Positions 42,718 through 52,698 of a stretch of DNA of 64,000 nt are shown in pieces (the first letter of the stretch is position 1; each line of letters opens with the position of its first letter). The position numbers and the translations under genes were made by a program. The stretch lies in the NCBI GenBank assembly GCA_016705125.1, contig JADIYW010000028.1, forward strand, positions 62,001-126,000, written 5' to 3'. The notes under the pieces were generated by a model that saw nothing but the letters and a program-made list of their open reading frames with translations, made no database searches and was not told where the DNA came from. The stretch is from Bacteroidota bacterium (lineage in GTDB: Bacteria > Bacteroidota > Bacteroidia > Chitinophagales > JADIYW01).

Positions 42718-44694
42718 TTAAATCGGCTGGAACAAAAGAATTTCTTCTACAGTTTTAGCATTCTCCTTTTTAGATTTTGGAGCACCACTTGAGGGTGATT
42801 TTAACTCATTTAAATCCATTTTAGTAGAAACAAACTTAATATTTCCGACCAAAGGGTCTTTATTTTTCAAAATATAAGACCAATAATTTTGGATATTTCC
42901 AGTTATATCAAAATCGCTTTTTCCAATATTTCCATTAGCATTTTCAATAATAATTGAAGACGGCGTGAAAGCAATTTTGGCTTGCGATAAAGTAATTGGT
43001 GCAGGAATTTCTTTAGTATTATAATACAAACTATTTAAAGTGGCATTTCCATTTGTTATTATATTCTGGTAAGTTTTGTTATCAATATCTGATTGTTTGC
43101 CTTTAGCAGTAACGTCAATTGCCAATTTTCCCTTCATTTCAGTACCTTCAATTGGAAAAACTTTCAACCACTTTTCTATATTCGCCTTTCCTTTTAGTGC
43201 GACATCAAAATTCGGATTATCTAAATCAAAAACGGTAGCTTTAGCTAATATTGGCTCACCATCTAGGGAAGCAGACAGGTTCTTTAATTCAAATCTTGTA
43301 TCTTTTATCAAACCCGAATTGTTGATTAAAGTGGCATTTGCAATTATACTTTTTAGTTCCGCGCCATATTGTTTATTCTTATAATAGCCATTCGAAATAT
43401 CAAAAAGGGCATTCACCTTTGGATACAGTCCTTTTTCTTTGTCATAGATTCCATTTGCAGTACCCGTAAGCAACAAATTGCCTTTCATTTCTTGGTCTTT
43501 TAAAGGATAAAAAGATTCCACATCAGCCAAATCTAGTTTTGCATTTACATTTCCATTGATATTCATTCGGGTTAAGCCGGCAACTGTACCTTTTGCGCTA
43601 ATTGGGTTTCCACCCAAATTGGCAGTTAAGGTTTTTAGGTTAATGGTTGTAGCATCAATAATTCCGCTCGTATTTTTTGCATTAAGGTCGATACTCAAAT
43701 TTTCAATTGATTTAGGCAAGCCTTTGTATTTTACTTTTCCATTTTTCACCAAAAGATTTATGTCAAAACCTGGAATACTAGTTTCAGACAAAAGCCCTTT
43801 TATAAAACCATCAAGCGAGAAATTGCCATCTGTTTCGATATCTTTCATATCTTTTACAATAGAAGAAGGCAAAAGGGATAAGAAACTTTTTAAGTCATTA
43901 TCACTCGTTTTAAATTTCAAATCCAAATTAGTCCCGCTTGCTACTTGTTGGATATTTCCATCCAAATTTAGTTTCATTTTATTAATTCCAATGGTGGTTT
44001 CGAGGAAAGAATACATTTTTTTGGAAAGGTCGACATCCGTTATAGCGTTTAATGAAATAGCACTATTTCTTAGAAATGCGACACCATTTGAGGCGACGAA
44101 AACCGAATCCGTTTTCAAATCTGTAATTGCTTTAAATTTGTCAGTACCAAAATTACCCGAACCTTTTACATCCAGCCCTCTGATTTTGGCTATTAATTTA
44201 GAGGTTGAATCGGCATAAGAGATATTTCCATCTTGAATCACCAATTTTTGAAGGTCTAAACTGAAGGGTTTAGATTCTTTTTCTTCAGTATTACTTGGCT
44301 TTACAATATCAAAATTTGCTGAACTATCAGCTAAAATAAATGCATTGATGGTTGGATGATTAATATAAATTGTGTTGATTTCGATTTTTTGGTCTCTCAA
44401 ATACTTCATCAAATCGATTCCAGCGGCAAATTCATCTATTTCTGCTAAAGGAATATCTTTAAATTTTCCGATGCCAATTATTTTAAAATCATTTAGTCCA
44501 AAATGCAATTTGGGAAATGATTTAAACAAGGAAACATTTACATCCTTAAAATCCACTTTCGCATTAATGGATTTATTTATTTCTGTTTTGGCAATTTTGA
44601 TTAATTTATCTTTAAAAAAAATGGGTATAACAAAAAGGCTTCCAATAATAATAACAAGAAAGACTAAAATCGAAAGTAAAATTTTCTTAATCAT
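42718..44694 (-). CDS. AsmA family protein, N-terminal part (frameshifted)
   Basis: 658 residues before the break. One N-terminal transmembrane helix (ILLSILVFLVIIIGSLFVIPIFF) and a long beta-rich periplasmic region with repeated AsmA-type units: INAKVDFKDVNVSLFKSFPKLHFGLNDFKIIG, later GNPISAKGTVAGLTRMNINGNVNAKLDLADV. AsmA/TamB-like proteins bridge the two membranes and are linked to lipid transport and outer-membrane assembly. The frame ends at EEILLFQPI; one extra T would give EEILFVPADLNVNLN, a normal continuation. Probably one intact gene in life. Confidence 0.85.
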   Translation of the reverse strand: MIKKILLSILVFLVIIIGSLFVIPIFFKDKLIKIAKTEINKSINAKVDFKDVNVSLFKSFPKLHFGLNDFKIIGIGKFKDIPLAEIDEFAAGIDLMKYLRDQKIEINTIYINHPTINAFILADSSANFDIVKPSNTEEKESKPFSLDLQKLVIQDGNISYADSTSKLIAKIRGLDVKGSGNFGTDKFKAITDLKTDSVFVASNGVAFLRNSAISLNAITDVDLSKKMYSFLETTIGINKMKLNLDGNIQQVASGTNLDLKFKTSDNDLKSFLSLLPSSIVKDMKDIETDGNFSLDGFIKGLLSETSIPGFDINLLVKNGKVKYKGLPKSIENLSIDLNAKNTSGIIDATTINLKTLTANLGGNPISAKGTVAGLTRMNINGNVNAKLDLADVESFYPLKDQEMKGNLLLTGTANGIYDKEKGLYPKVNALFDISNGYYKNKQYGAELKSIIANATLINNSGLIKDTRFELKNLSASLDGEPILAKATVFDLDNPNFDVALKGKANIEKWLKVFPIEGTEMKGKLAIDVTAKGKQSDIDNKTYQNIITNGNATLNSLYYNTKEIPAPITLSQAKIAFTPSSIIIENANGNIGKSDFDITGNIQNYWSYILKNKDPLVGNIKFVSTKMDLNELKSPSSGAPKSKKENAKTVEEILLFQPI

Positions 44695-44729
44695 ATTTTT
44701 TATTTTTTATAATAGCTAAAAGGCAAAAA

Positions 44730-46368
44730 TTATTCCACAATAAATTTATATATGCTAGTATTTTCTAACTGTTTAATTTTTATAAAATAAATTCCATTCT
44801 GTAAGTGCTCAACACTGATTGGCATTCCAATATATCTTTCGGATTTTAAAATTTTTCCATAAATATCAAAAATACTATATTCTATTTCTTCCAAACCAGT
44901 ATCCATTCCAAGAATAGAAAGAAAACGATTGGTTGGATTTGGATAAATGAGCACCTTTTCAAAGGAATTATGCTCCGTTTGAATATTCGTGAGTTCAGAT
45001 TCATCTAGTAAAGCCAAAAAACCATTTCCATTAACGCCATTATCTAACAAAATAGTATCAAAGTAACAAGAATTGGTAAAATTACCAACACAAAAAATGT
45101 CTTCATTTTGTAAGTCAATATCTGTTATTTCATCAACATCATCACTTGGATTGCCTCCTGCTTGTTTTAACCATATTAAATCACCTTCTGTATTAAATTT
45201 AACTAGAAATATATCCCCTCCTCCAAACGAAAAAAGTGTATCAGTTTGCCAAATCAGTTTGTCGCCACCAAACCATCCTCCAATATAAGTATCGCCATTA
45301 TTTTTGACTTCAATATCTAAAGGTTGATCTTGAAAATTAAAGGAACCTCCAACTTTTGCCCATTGTATATTCGCATTTTTATCAAATTTAGCCACAACAA
45401 TATCATCAAAATTACCACTTGAAAATATTGTAATTGTATCCAAAACTGCAGAATGTGTTGAATTATATCCAAAATTAGCAGTAATATAAATGTTCTCATC
45501 ACCATCGATTGCAATATTTGAAAATTGACCTGAAAACTCCCCAGTTGGTTTTACCCAATTAAAATTTCCATTTTCATTCATTTTCGCCAAGAACCCGTTT
45601 GATTTATTTCCGATTTCCAAAGTATCTCCTATATCGAAGGTTGGGAAACCAAGAAGGCTTCCAGCCATAAAAATGGATTCATCAGCTGCATTTTCCATAC
45701 CATAAATGAAAACATTTGAATACTGCAAACCACCCATTTTTTTGATCCAAATTTTTTCGCCATTGGAATTTAATTTTATAACAAATGAGCTGTAATTATT
45801 GACACTTTCGTTTTGTAAAGTATCTCCATCAAAAATTAACTGGCCTTTAAAATATCCTGAAACATATATATTATTCTGTTCATCGCTTAGGATAAAATTA
45901 GATACATTATCCTCTAATCCTTTTATAATTTTAACCCATGAGGGAGTACCATTTTCATTTATTTTAGATATAAATCCATCTTGTTTTCCAGTTGAAGTAA
46001 AATTATAATCACCAATATTTAATGATTCTGAAAATGAGCCAACTATAATGGAATAATTAAAATTATTTATATCTATTTTATGGATAATTTGCGATCCAAT
46101 TCCACCACATTGTAATACCCAATCCATTTCGCCAAAATTATCACTTTTAATTAAAAAAGCATCTTCGGATTTTGGCACTAAAACCGTATTTCCAAATGTA
46201 ATTGTATCAGAAAAAAAACCAGACCAATAAACATTTTCAGGTGTAGAAACTATACAAGATGCTTTGTCATAACCATTGCCACCAACTTGTTTTGCCCATT
46301 TCCATGTTGGATCCAGGCAAAAAAATTAAAACCAAATGTTAAAAAAAGGTAATTGCAAAAAATCTCAT
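44730..46368 (-). CDS. T9SS-sorted SBBP/beta-propeller-like protein (frameshifted near 5' end)
   Basis: A beta-propeller-like repeat protein: units such as GEMDWVLQCGGIGS, PSWVKIIKG, KIWIKKMGG, FNWVKPTGE, IQWAKVGGS and LIWLKQAGG each hold a W-x-K core typical of SBBP repeats. A T9SS type A tail ends the protein (ILIYPNPTNRFLS, QNGIYFIKIKQ, IYKFIVE). Readable from about 46324; further upstream two one-base losses in A7 runs (46319-46325 and 46341-46347) separate a fine signal peptide (ATG at 46368: MRFFAITFFLTFGF) from the first repeat WKWAKQVGG. Repaired length: 546 residues. Surface or secreted; ligand unknown. Confidence 0.78.
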
Positions 46369-46459
46369 AATAATATGCAAATATAGCTATAAAATATTCT
46401 TTTTTGTTAACAAACCAACAAAGTTTTAAACCTAATTTATTAATTTCATTGATAACATT

Positions 46460-46467
46460 TACCTTTG
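46460..46467 (+). promoter_or_regulatory. Bacteroidota -7 promoter element for guaA
   Basis: TACCTTTG fits TAnnTTTG and ends seven bases before the guaA ATG, implying a very short leader. No clear -33 TTTG is seen. Confidence 0.45.
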
Positions 46468-46474
46468 TAGCATC

Positions 46475-47995
46475 ATGATATTAATATTTGATTTTGGGTC
46501 TCAATACACTCAATTGATTGCTCGTAGAATAAGAGAGCTAAATGTTTTTTGTGAAATTGTTCCATTTAATAAGTTTCCCGAAGACATCAGTAAAATAAAG
46601 GGAATTATCTTAAGTGGTAGCCCATTTTCAGTTTTGCAAGAAGATGCTTTACAATTTCCAATAAAAGATTTTGTAGGCAAGTTACCCATTTTAGGGGTTT
46701 GTTATGGTGCTCAATATATTGCTCAAGTTTTTGGAGGATTGGTTGAAAAATCGAACAAAAGAGAATACGGCCGAGCGCATTTAACACAAATTCATCATGA
46801 ATCGCCCTTTATGAAAGGCATTCAGGGCAATAGTCAAGTTTGGATGTCGCATGGTGACACAATCCTAAGCCTTCCAAAAGACGCCCATTTATTAGCATCC
46901 ACTGAAAGTATTCCTGTGGCCGCCTTTAAAATGGATAATGAAGACATATTTGGCATTCAATTTCACCCTGAAGTGACGCATTCCACAGATGGCTTGAATA
47001 TTATAAAAAATTATGTAGTAGATATTTGTGGTTGCGAACAAGATTGGACACCAGATGCATACATAAAAGAAACCGTAGATGCGCTTAGAATTCAAATTGG
47101 GAATGACAATGTTGTATTAGGACTTAGCGGTGGAGTAGATTCTTCGGTTGCTGCGCTTTTATTGCATAAAGCTATTTCAAAACAACTGATTTGTATTTTC
47201 ATAAACAATGGCTTATTGCGTTTGAATGAGTATGAAATTGTATTAGAAAACTACAAAGGTTTGGGACTAAATGTGATTGGAATTGACGCTTCAGAAAAAT
47301 TTTATGCCGAATTGGAAGGAAAAACAGATCCAGAAGACAAAAGAAAAGCAATAGGCAAAGTATTTATAGATGTTTTTCAAGAAGAAGCTTTAAAATTTGA
47401 AAATGTTAAATGGCTGGCTCAAGGCACAATATATCCTGATGTAATAGAATCTGTGTCAGTACATGGCCCATCCGCTAAAATTAAATCGCACCATAATGTG
47501 GGTGGATTGCCCGAAAAAATGCACCTTAAAATAGTGGAGCCGCTCAGAAAATTATTTAAAGACGAAGTACGAAGAGTTGGTAAAGCACTTGAATTGCCTT
47601 CAATTATTCTCAATAGACATCCATTTCCGGGCCCTGGCTTAGGCATTAGAATTTTGGGAGAAATAACTGCAACAAAAGTAGCCCTTTTACAAAAAGCAGA
47701 TCATATATTTATGGACGGACTTAAAGAATTTGGTCTTTATGCTGAAATTTGGCAAGCAGGCGTAATGCTTCTACAGATTCAGTCTGTAGGTGTAATGGGC
47801 GACGAACGAACCTATGAACAGGTGGTGGCGCTTAGAGCAGTGACATCAATTGATGGAATGACTGCAGATTGGGCCCACCTACCCTATGCATTTTTAGGTC
47901 ATATTTCCAATAAAATCATAAACAATGTAAGGGGAATAAACAGGGTTGTATATGATATTAGTTCAAAGCCACCTGCTACTATAGAATGGGAATAG
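46475..47995 (+). CDS. guaA: GMP synthase (glutamine-hydrolysing)
   Basis: Converts XMP to GMP using glutamine and ATP. 506 residues. Class I glutamine amidotransferase domain with catalytic Cys76 in GVCYGAQYIAQ and His/Glu in GIQFHPEVTHS; ATP-pyrophosphatase domain with the P-loop VLGLSGGVDSSVAALL; C-terminal dimerisation domain with RHPFPGPGLGIRILGE and ending KPPATIEWE. No guanine riboswitch was visible upstream. A periplasmic-binding-like lipoprotein gene follows after 33 bases, a pairing seen in other Bacteroidota. Confidence 0.97.
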   Translation: MILIFDFGSQYTQLIARRIRELNVFCEIVPFNKFPEDISKIKGIILSGSPFSVLQEDALQFPIKDFVGKLPILGVCYGAQYIAQVFGGLVEKSNKREYGRAHLTQIHHESPFMKGIQGNSQVWMSHGDTILSLPKDAHLLASTESIPVAAFKMDNEDIFGIQFHPEVTHSTDGLNIIKNYVVDICGCEQDWTPDAYIKETVDALRIQIGNDNVVLGLSGGVDSSVAALLLHKAISKQLICIFINNGLLRLNEYEIVLENYKGLGLNVIGIDASEKFYAELEGKTDPEDKRKAIGKVFIDVFQEEALKFENVKWLAQGTIYPDVIESVSVHGPSAKIKSHHNVGGLPEKMHLKIVEPLRKLFKDEVRRVGKALELPSIILNRHPFPGPGLGIRILGEITATKVALLQKADHIFMDGLKEFGLYAEIWQAGVMLLQIQSVGVMGDERTYEQVVALRAVTSIDGMTADWAHLPYAFLGHISNKIINNVRGINRVVYDISSKPPATIEWE

Positions 47996-48028
47996 TTTTT
48001 GATAAGTATAAAAAACAATAAACATATA

Positions 48029-49468
48029 ATGAAAAAAACGTTTAAATTATTGGTCTGGATTGTTTTGGGCAATTTCTATTTAATTGCTTGTTCTAGCACA
48101 AAAAAAGTAACAACTAATGAAGGATATACTCCAATAGTAAATGAAAAAAATGACAAGGATACTTTAAATGGGCTTGAGAATGGGTATAGCTCCAAAAAGA
48201 AAATAGAATTAATTGACCAACAAAATATAACGGTTCAGGATATTAAAAACATCGAAGAGAATATAAAAAATGATTCCGTAATTGAATCAATAGATACAAC
48301 AAAAAAAATATTGGAAGAGCCTAAACCAACAAGCAAACCATTTTACGTAAATCCATTTGCGCATCTTGAATTAAAAGACACATTTAATATTGCTTTGATA
48401 TTGCCCTTTAATCTTGGACAAACGCCAACGACCTTGACACAAAAACAAAATTTTAAATTTGATGCATCCACAAAGTTGGCATTAGATTATTATCAAGGAT
48501 TTATGACAAGTATCAATAATTTTAACGGAAATGATTTGGTTGTAAACGTAACTGTATTGGATGATAAAAACGATGAAAATGCAACTCAGAATTTGATAAA
48601 CAGTGGAAAATTAAGGAATTGTGATGTAATTGTAGGTCCGATTTACAATAAGAATTTAAGAATTGTGGCACCTTATGCCCTTGAAAACAAACTACCCATT
48701 TTTTCGCCACTTTCTCCATCCTCCAACATAGCCCAAAATAACCCTTATTACTTTTCAGTAAATGCAGTAAATGAGTCCTTTTATGGTCAAATCCTTACAG
48801 AAGTATATAAGAAACAAGCATTTGACACCATTTATTTATTTAATGAAGGCACTGAAGAGGAAGCAGAAATAATGCAAATTATGCGTCAAAAAAACGAGGA
48901 ATTAGGGAAAAAATTAACACTTATTGATTTTAAAATAAACAGGTTAAGTGATACGCTAAAAGTTCCGACATATTTTTCCGACACATTGCAAAAAAACATA
49001 ATCATCACAAGTCACAATGAACCATTTGTATCCTATATGTATGATAGATTAAAAATATTATCGAAAAACAAATTCAATATTTACGGACTCTCCACGTGGA
49101 TTAAATATAATAAAAAAACATTTGTTCCCAAAAACATAAGCACATTTATACCTAGTTCTAACCAAACTAATTATGGAAATGGTGAGTTAGATTTATTTAA
49201 AAAATTGTATGAGACAAAATATGACAAGAAACCAGCAGATGCTTCTTACCAAGCACATGATTTAGTTGTTCTTTTGTCTCAATTATTAAGCAAAAAGAAA
49301 TTCCATCCAATCAATGGATTTCAACTAATGGAAAGTAGCCAGTTAATTTATACCAAATACGATTTTTTACCCAATAAAAAACCTGATGGACAAATAAACT
49401 TTTATAGCAATCACTTTGTTTATTTTTTAAAATTTGACCAAGGAAATTCTACCTTTGTTAAAAATTAG
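48029..49468 (+). CDS. Type I periplasmic-binding-fold lipoprotein
   Basis: A 479-residue predicted lipoprotein starting at ATG 48029 (MKKTFKLLVWIVLGNFYLIAC, lipobox LIAC). Residues 25-115 are charged and low complexity. From about 120 on it resembles the ligand-binding fold of amino-acid/branched-chain receptors: FNIALILPFNLG, STKLALDYYQGFMTSIN, CDVIVGPIYNKNLRIVAPYALENKLPIFSPLSPSSNIA, YLFNEGTEEEAEIM, ITSHNEPFVSYMYDRL. No ABC permease nearby. In Bacteroidota such proteins are often tied to wall or envelope roles. The upstream in-frame ATG at 47999 is less likely. Confidence 0.75.
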   Translation: MKKTFKLLVWIVLGNFYLIACSSTKKVTTNEGYTPIVNEKNDKDTLNGLENGYSSKKKIELIDQQNITVQDIKNIEENIKNDSVIESIDTTKKILEEPKPTSKPFYVNPFAHLELKDTFNIALILPFNLGQTPTTLTQKQNFKFDASTKLALDYYQGFMTSINNFNGNDLVVNVTVLDDKNDENATQNLINSGKLRNCDVIVGPIYNKNLRIVAPYALENKLPIFSPLSPSSNIAQNNPYYFSVNAVNESFYGQILTEVYKKQAFDTIYLFNEGTEEEAEIMQIMRQKNEELGKKLTLIDFKINRLSDTLKVPTYFSDTLQKNIIITSHNEPFVSYMYDRLKILSKNKFNIYGLSTWIKYNKKTFVPKNISTFIPSSNQTNYGNGELDLFKKLYETKYDKKPADASYQAHDLVVLLSQLLSKKKFHPINGFQLMESSQLIYTKYDFLPNKKPDGQINFYSNHFVYFLKFDQGNSTFVKN

Positions 49469-49474
49469 TGTTTC

Positions 49475-51076
49475 ATGAAAAAAATATTTTCACTTGTAAT
49501 ATTTTGTAGTCTTTTTTTTATAGGCCACAGTCAAAATCTAAATGTCCTATTTAAAGGTAAAATTAGCTATGGTGGCGAGAGCAGTGCGCTTTGGGGCTAT
49601 ACTGCTCCAAATGGTAAAGAATATGCATTAATGGGTGCACAAGCTAAATTATCTATTGTAGATATTAGCAACCCTAGTTCACCAGTTGAAGTTGCATCAA
49701 TTGGCGCACAAAGCAGTCCTTGGCATGAAATTAAAACGTGGAGTCATTACGCTTATATGGTATCCGACAATACTACTGATGGCGTATTAATTGCAGATTT
49801 ACAATATTTACCCGATAGTGTTCCGTTTAAAAGATGGTATGGTGAACCCGAATTTAATATTACCCGTGCTCATACCTTACAAATTGATTCTAACGGAATT
49901 TTATATTTAAATGGTGGTTCAAAAATCCTGAATGCAACCACCCAAAACATTAATGGAACTACTTTCCATGATTTAAAACCAAACCCATGGAAACCTAAAT
50001 ATCTTGGGTTTTACAACAATAGGTATGTTCATGATAATTATATTAGAGGAGACACTATGTATTCTGCAGAAGTATATGATGGATATTGCTCTATTATTGA
50101 TATAACAGACAAATCAAATCCAGTGGTACTTAATGATTTTAAAACACCACAAAGTTTCACACACAATACATGGTTATCAGGTGATGGTTTAACTTTATAT
50201 ACTACCGATGAAGTTAATGGCTCTTCTGTGGGAACCTATGATATCTCTGATATCTCTGACATTAAATTGATAAATAAATTCAAAACACCACTAGGGAATT
50301 CTGCTATTATACACAATGTACATGTTTTAAATGATTTTTTGGTGATGTCGTATTATACTGATGGCATAGTAATAGCAGATGCTAAAAACCCAGAAATAAT
50401 AGTAAAAGTAGGCAATTATGATACTTATCCGCAAGGAAGTGGTCCTGATTTTAATGGTTGCTGGGAAGTTTACCCTTATTTTCCCTCTGGTAATTTTATC
50501 TGTAGTGATATTTCAAATGGTTTGATCATTGTAAAACCTAATATTATTGGCGCTTTTGCTTTGAAAGGTAATGTTATTGATTCTATTACAAAAAATCCTA
50601 TTAATGGTGCTGTTGTAAGATTTGTTGGAGCAAATAAAATAGTAAATACCGATGTAGATGGAAAATTTAAGTTCGGAGTATTAGATTCTGCAAACTTCAG
50701 TTTAGAAATTTCAAAAAATGGATATGTAACTCAAACAGTTTCAAATCTTAATCTTTTTAGACGAGATTTGAAAGAATTTAGAATTGCATTGCTCCCAACG
50801 TCTGTTGGAGTGCCTACCTATAATAATAAATATGATATAAGAATTTTGGAGAATCCTATTTCTACTTCTTTATTTTTAGAAATCCCAAAAGCATTTGGCA
50901 ATCTTTTAAATTATTCAATATCTAATATAGAAGGAAAAATTTTAGAAATTGGAAAAATTAATCATTCAGGTATTCAGGAGATAAATGGTTTCAATTCTTT
51001 AAGTAATGGCATCTATTTTATAACAGTTGAAGAAGAGGGCGAAAAATTGTTTTTGGGGAAAGTAGTAAAAAACTAA
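49475..51076 (+). CDS. Choice-of-anchor B-like (LVIVD-repeat) protein with T9SS tail
   Basis: A 533-residue exported protein. Signal peptide MKKIFSLVIFCSLFFIGHSQ. Residues 25-350 show LVIVD-type beta-propeller blades: YALMGAQAKLSIVDISNPSSPVEVASIG, YCSIIDITDKSNPVVLNDFKTP, and a WHEIKTWSHYAYMVSD unit typical of the choice-of-anchor B family. A carboxypeptidase-regulatory-like domain follows (ALKGNVIDSITKNPINGAVVRFVGANKIV, about 360-440). The last 70 residues are a T9SS sorting tail ending KLFLGKVVKN. Surface-located; function unknown. Confidence 0.82.
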   Translation: MKKIFSLVIFCSLFFIGHSQNLNVLFKGKISYGGESSALWGYTAPNGKEYALMGAQAKLSIVDISNPSSPVEVASIGAQSSPWHEIKTWSHYAYMVSDNTTDGVLIADLQYLPDSVPFKRWYGEPEFNITRAHTLQIDSNGILYLNGGSKILNATTQNINGTTFHDLKPNPWKPKYLGFYNNRYVHDNYIRGDTMYSAEVYDGYCSIIDITDKSNPVVLNDFKTPQSFTHNTWLSGDGLTLYTTDEVNGSSVGTYDISDISDIKLINKFKTPLGNSAIIHNVHVLNDFLVMSYYTDGIVIADAKNPEIIVKVGNYDTYPQGSGPDFNGCWEVYPYFPSGNFICSDISNGLIIVKPNIIGAFALKGNVIDSITKNPINGAVVRFVGANKIVNTDVDGKFKFGVLDSANFSLEISKNGYVTQTVSNLNLFRRDLKEFRIALLPTSVGVPTYNNKYDIRILENPISTSLFLEIPKAFGNLLNYSISNIEGKILEIGKINHSGIQEINGFNSLSNGIYFITVEEEGEKLFLGKVVKN

Positions 51077-51080
51077 GCCT

Positions 51081-52037
51081 TTGAAATTTGCAAAAAAAAC
51101 ATTTTCCTTCTTATTTATTTTTATAATAATTATTGGATTAATCCTATTCTTTAGACCTTCAAATATTGTTTCGAAAGAAATAGCTAAAAAAGACGGTTCA
51201 GTTGCTGATTCTAAATTTCTTAATTGGAAAGGTAATGAGGTGCATTATACCGATCGTGGTAGCGGAGACATTATTTTACTAATTCATGGTTTTGGTGGTT
51301 CTTACTATAATTTTGAAGTACTTTCAGGGAAATTATCCAATAATTATCGAGTAATAAATGTTGACCTTCCGGGTTCTGGACTTTCTGACTTTAATCAATC
51401 CTCACAACCGAATGTAATTTTCTTCGACCAGTTTAAGGATTATTTTTCTTTTCTGGTAGATACATTAAATTTGGATAGTTTTCATTTGGTTGGCAATTCC
51501 CTTGGCGGAGTAATGGCATATTCAATAGCTGTTAGTATGCCAGAAAAAGTAAAAGACTTAATTTTAATAAATAGCGCAGGTTATGAACTAGATAAAGTAA
51601 TTGCAAAAGGGGCTGGGCCGATGCGATTTAAATGGGTAAAGCCTTTAGTGGAAAAAGGTGCGCCGATGTTCTTGGTTAAATATTTTGTCACTTTTCCTTT
51701 TGCAGATAAATCGAAAGTAGATACAAGTGAATTTAGGTACGATTATTTACTTACAAATAGAGCTGGTAATTTGAATTGTCAAGTTGATTTAGCCTCAAGC
51801 CACCAATATCCTGACACTACAATAATAAAGAATATAAAATGTCCTACACTTATTTTATGGGGTAAAGAAGACAATATAATACCAGTAGAACATGCTAGTA
51901 AATTTAAAAGAGATATTAACAATTCACAGGTAAAAATCTACTCCCCTTGCGGACATATGCCGCAAATGGAAATTTCAGATAGCGTCTTAATCGATTTAAA
52001 AAGATTTTATTCAGAAAATAAAATAAAAAAACGGTAA
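51081..52037 (+). CDS. Alpha/beta hydrolase, membrane-anchored
   Basis: A 318-residue hydrolase with an N-terminal transmembrane anchor (FSFLFIFIIIIGLILFF). Oxyanion motif LIHGFGGSYYNF, nucleophile Ser in LVGNSLGGVMAYS, the acid in WGKEDNIIP and His in CGHMPQME. The start is TTG 51081, four bases after the preceding stop, giving a sensible N-terminus (MKFAKKTFSFLF). Substrate unknown. A degenerate RAYT follows. Confidence 0.82.
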   Translation: MKFAKKTFSFLFIFIIIIGLILFFRPSNIVSKEIAKKDGSVADSKFLNWKGNEVHYTDRGSGDIILLIHGFGGSYYNFEVLSGKLSNNYRVINVDLPGSGLSDFNQSSQPNVIFFDQFKDYFSFLVDTLNLDSFHLVGNSLGGVMAYSIAVSMPEKVKDLILINSAGYELDKVIAKGAGPMRFKWVKPLVEKGAPMFLVKYFVTFPFADKSKVDTSEFRYDYLLTNRAGNLNCQVDLASSHQYPDTTIIKNIKCPTLILWGKEDNIIPVEHASKFKRDINNSQVKIYSPCGHMPQMEISDSVLIDLKRFYSENKIKKR

Positions 52038-52087
52038 AAGTGTGGAATTTTCTTCCTATTCGTATCTTAATAGGAAAGAAAAGGAAA

Positions 52088-52636
52088 ATGCAATTCAAAA
52101 TTACAAAAAAAAACCGCAGACTCGGAAGATGGGATTATGGATCGAATGCAATTTACTTGGTAAGCATCTGTACTGAAAAGTGTGTACCTTACCTAGGTGT
52201 GGTCGTAGCGTCGCAAAATATTGCGACACTACAGAAAACGGAGATTGGAAAATGTGCAGAAAATTGCATAAATGAAATTCCGAATCACTATAATTTTGTT
52301 GAAATCATCCACTTTGAAATTCTACCAAACATCATTTATTTAATTCTAAAAATAAATAAGTCGGTTCAAGACAAAAGTTGGAATGTTGGTAATTTTGGAC
52401 CTCAATCAATGAATTTAGGTGCCATAGTAAGAGGATTCAAAATCGGAGTCATCAAATTTTCCATTCAACAACAGATTGTTTTTTGTTGGCAAAGAAGATT
52501 TTTCGATCGGATAATAAGAGATGAATCCGAGTTAAATTCAATTAAAAAATTTATTGCTAAGCAAAAAAAACTTGCATTAACTAATAAATTTTTTCCCAAA
52601 AATATAAATGAATTAATTCAAAATCAATTGAAATAA
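52088..52636 (+). CDS. Degenerate REP-associated transposase-like protein
   Basis: A 182-residue relative of RAYT/Y1 transposases: RRLGRWDYGSNAIYLVSICTE near the start, IGKCAENCINEIPNHYNFVEIIHFEILPN, then FGPQSMNLGAIVRGFKIGVIKF and CWQRRFFDRIIRDESELNSIKKFI, all common in this group. The position where the PNHxH histidines should lie reads PNIIY (80-84), so the metal site is lost. A 28-nt palindrome (52205-52232) starting exactly at codon 40 forms part of the coding sequence. ATG 52088 is chosen because the family begins just before the RR; GTG at 52040 is possible. Probably inactive or domesticated. Confidence 0.72.
   Translation: MQFKITKKNRRLGRWDYGSNAIYLVSICTEKCVPYLGVVVASQNIATLQKTEIGKCAENCINEIPNHYNFVEIIHFEILPNIIYLILKINKSVQDKSWNVGNFGPQSMNLGAIVRGFKIGVIKFSIQQQIVFCWQRRFFDRIIRDESELNSIKKFIAKQKKLALTNKFFPKNINELIQNQLK
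52205..52232 (+). repeat. GTAG-footed REP-like palindrome inside the transposase-like gene
   Basis: GTAGCGTCGCAA pairs with TTGCGACACTAC (one mismatch) around AATA. The GTAG foot is the classic guide tetranucleotide of REP elements. It is in frame and adds residues without breaking the gene. Confidence 0.7.
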
Positions 52637-52698
52637 AAATCTCTTTAAATTAAATCGAAATTTATAATCGAAAAAACTACTTTTACAAAAAATACTTA

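Noticed and set aside
42718..42760. Programmed frameshift in asmA
   Set aside because: The bases around CTTTTG do not form a canonical slippery heptamer, and one missing T explains it, as in other runs of this window.
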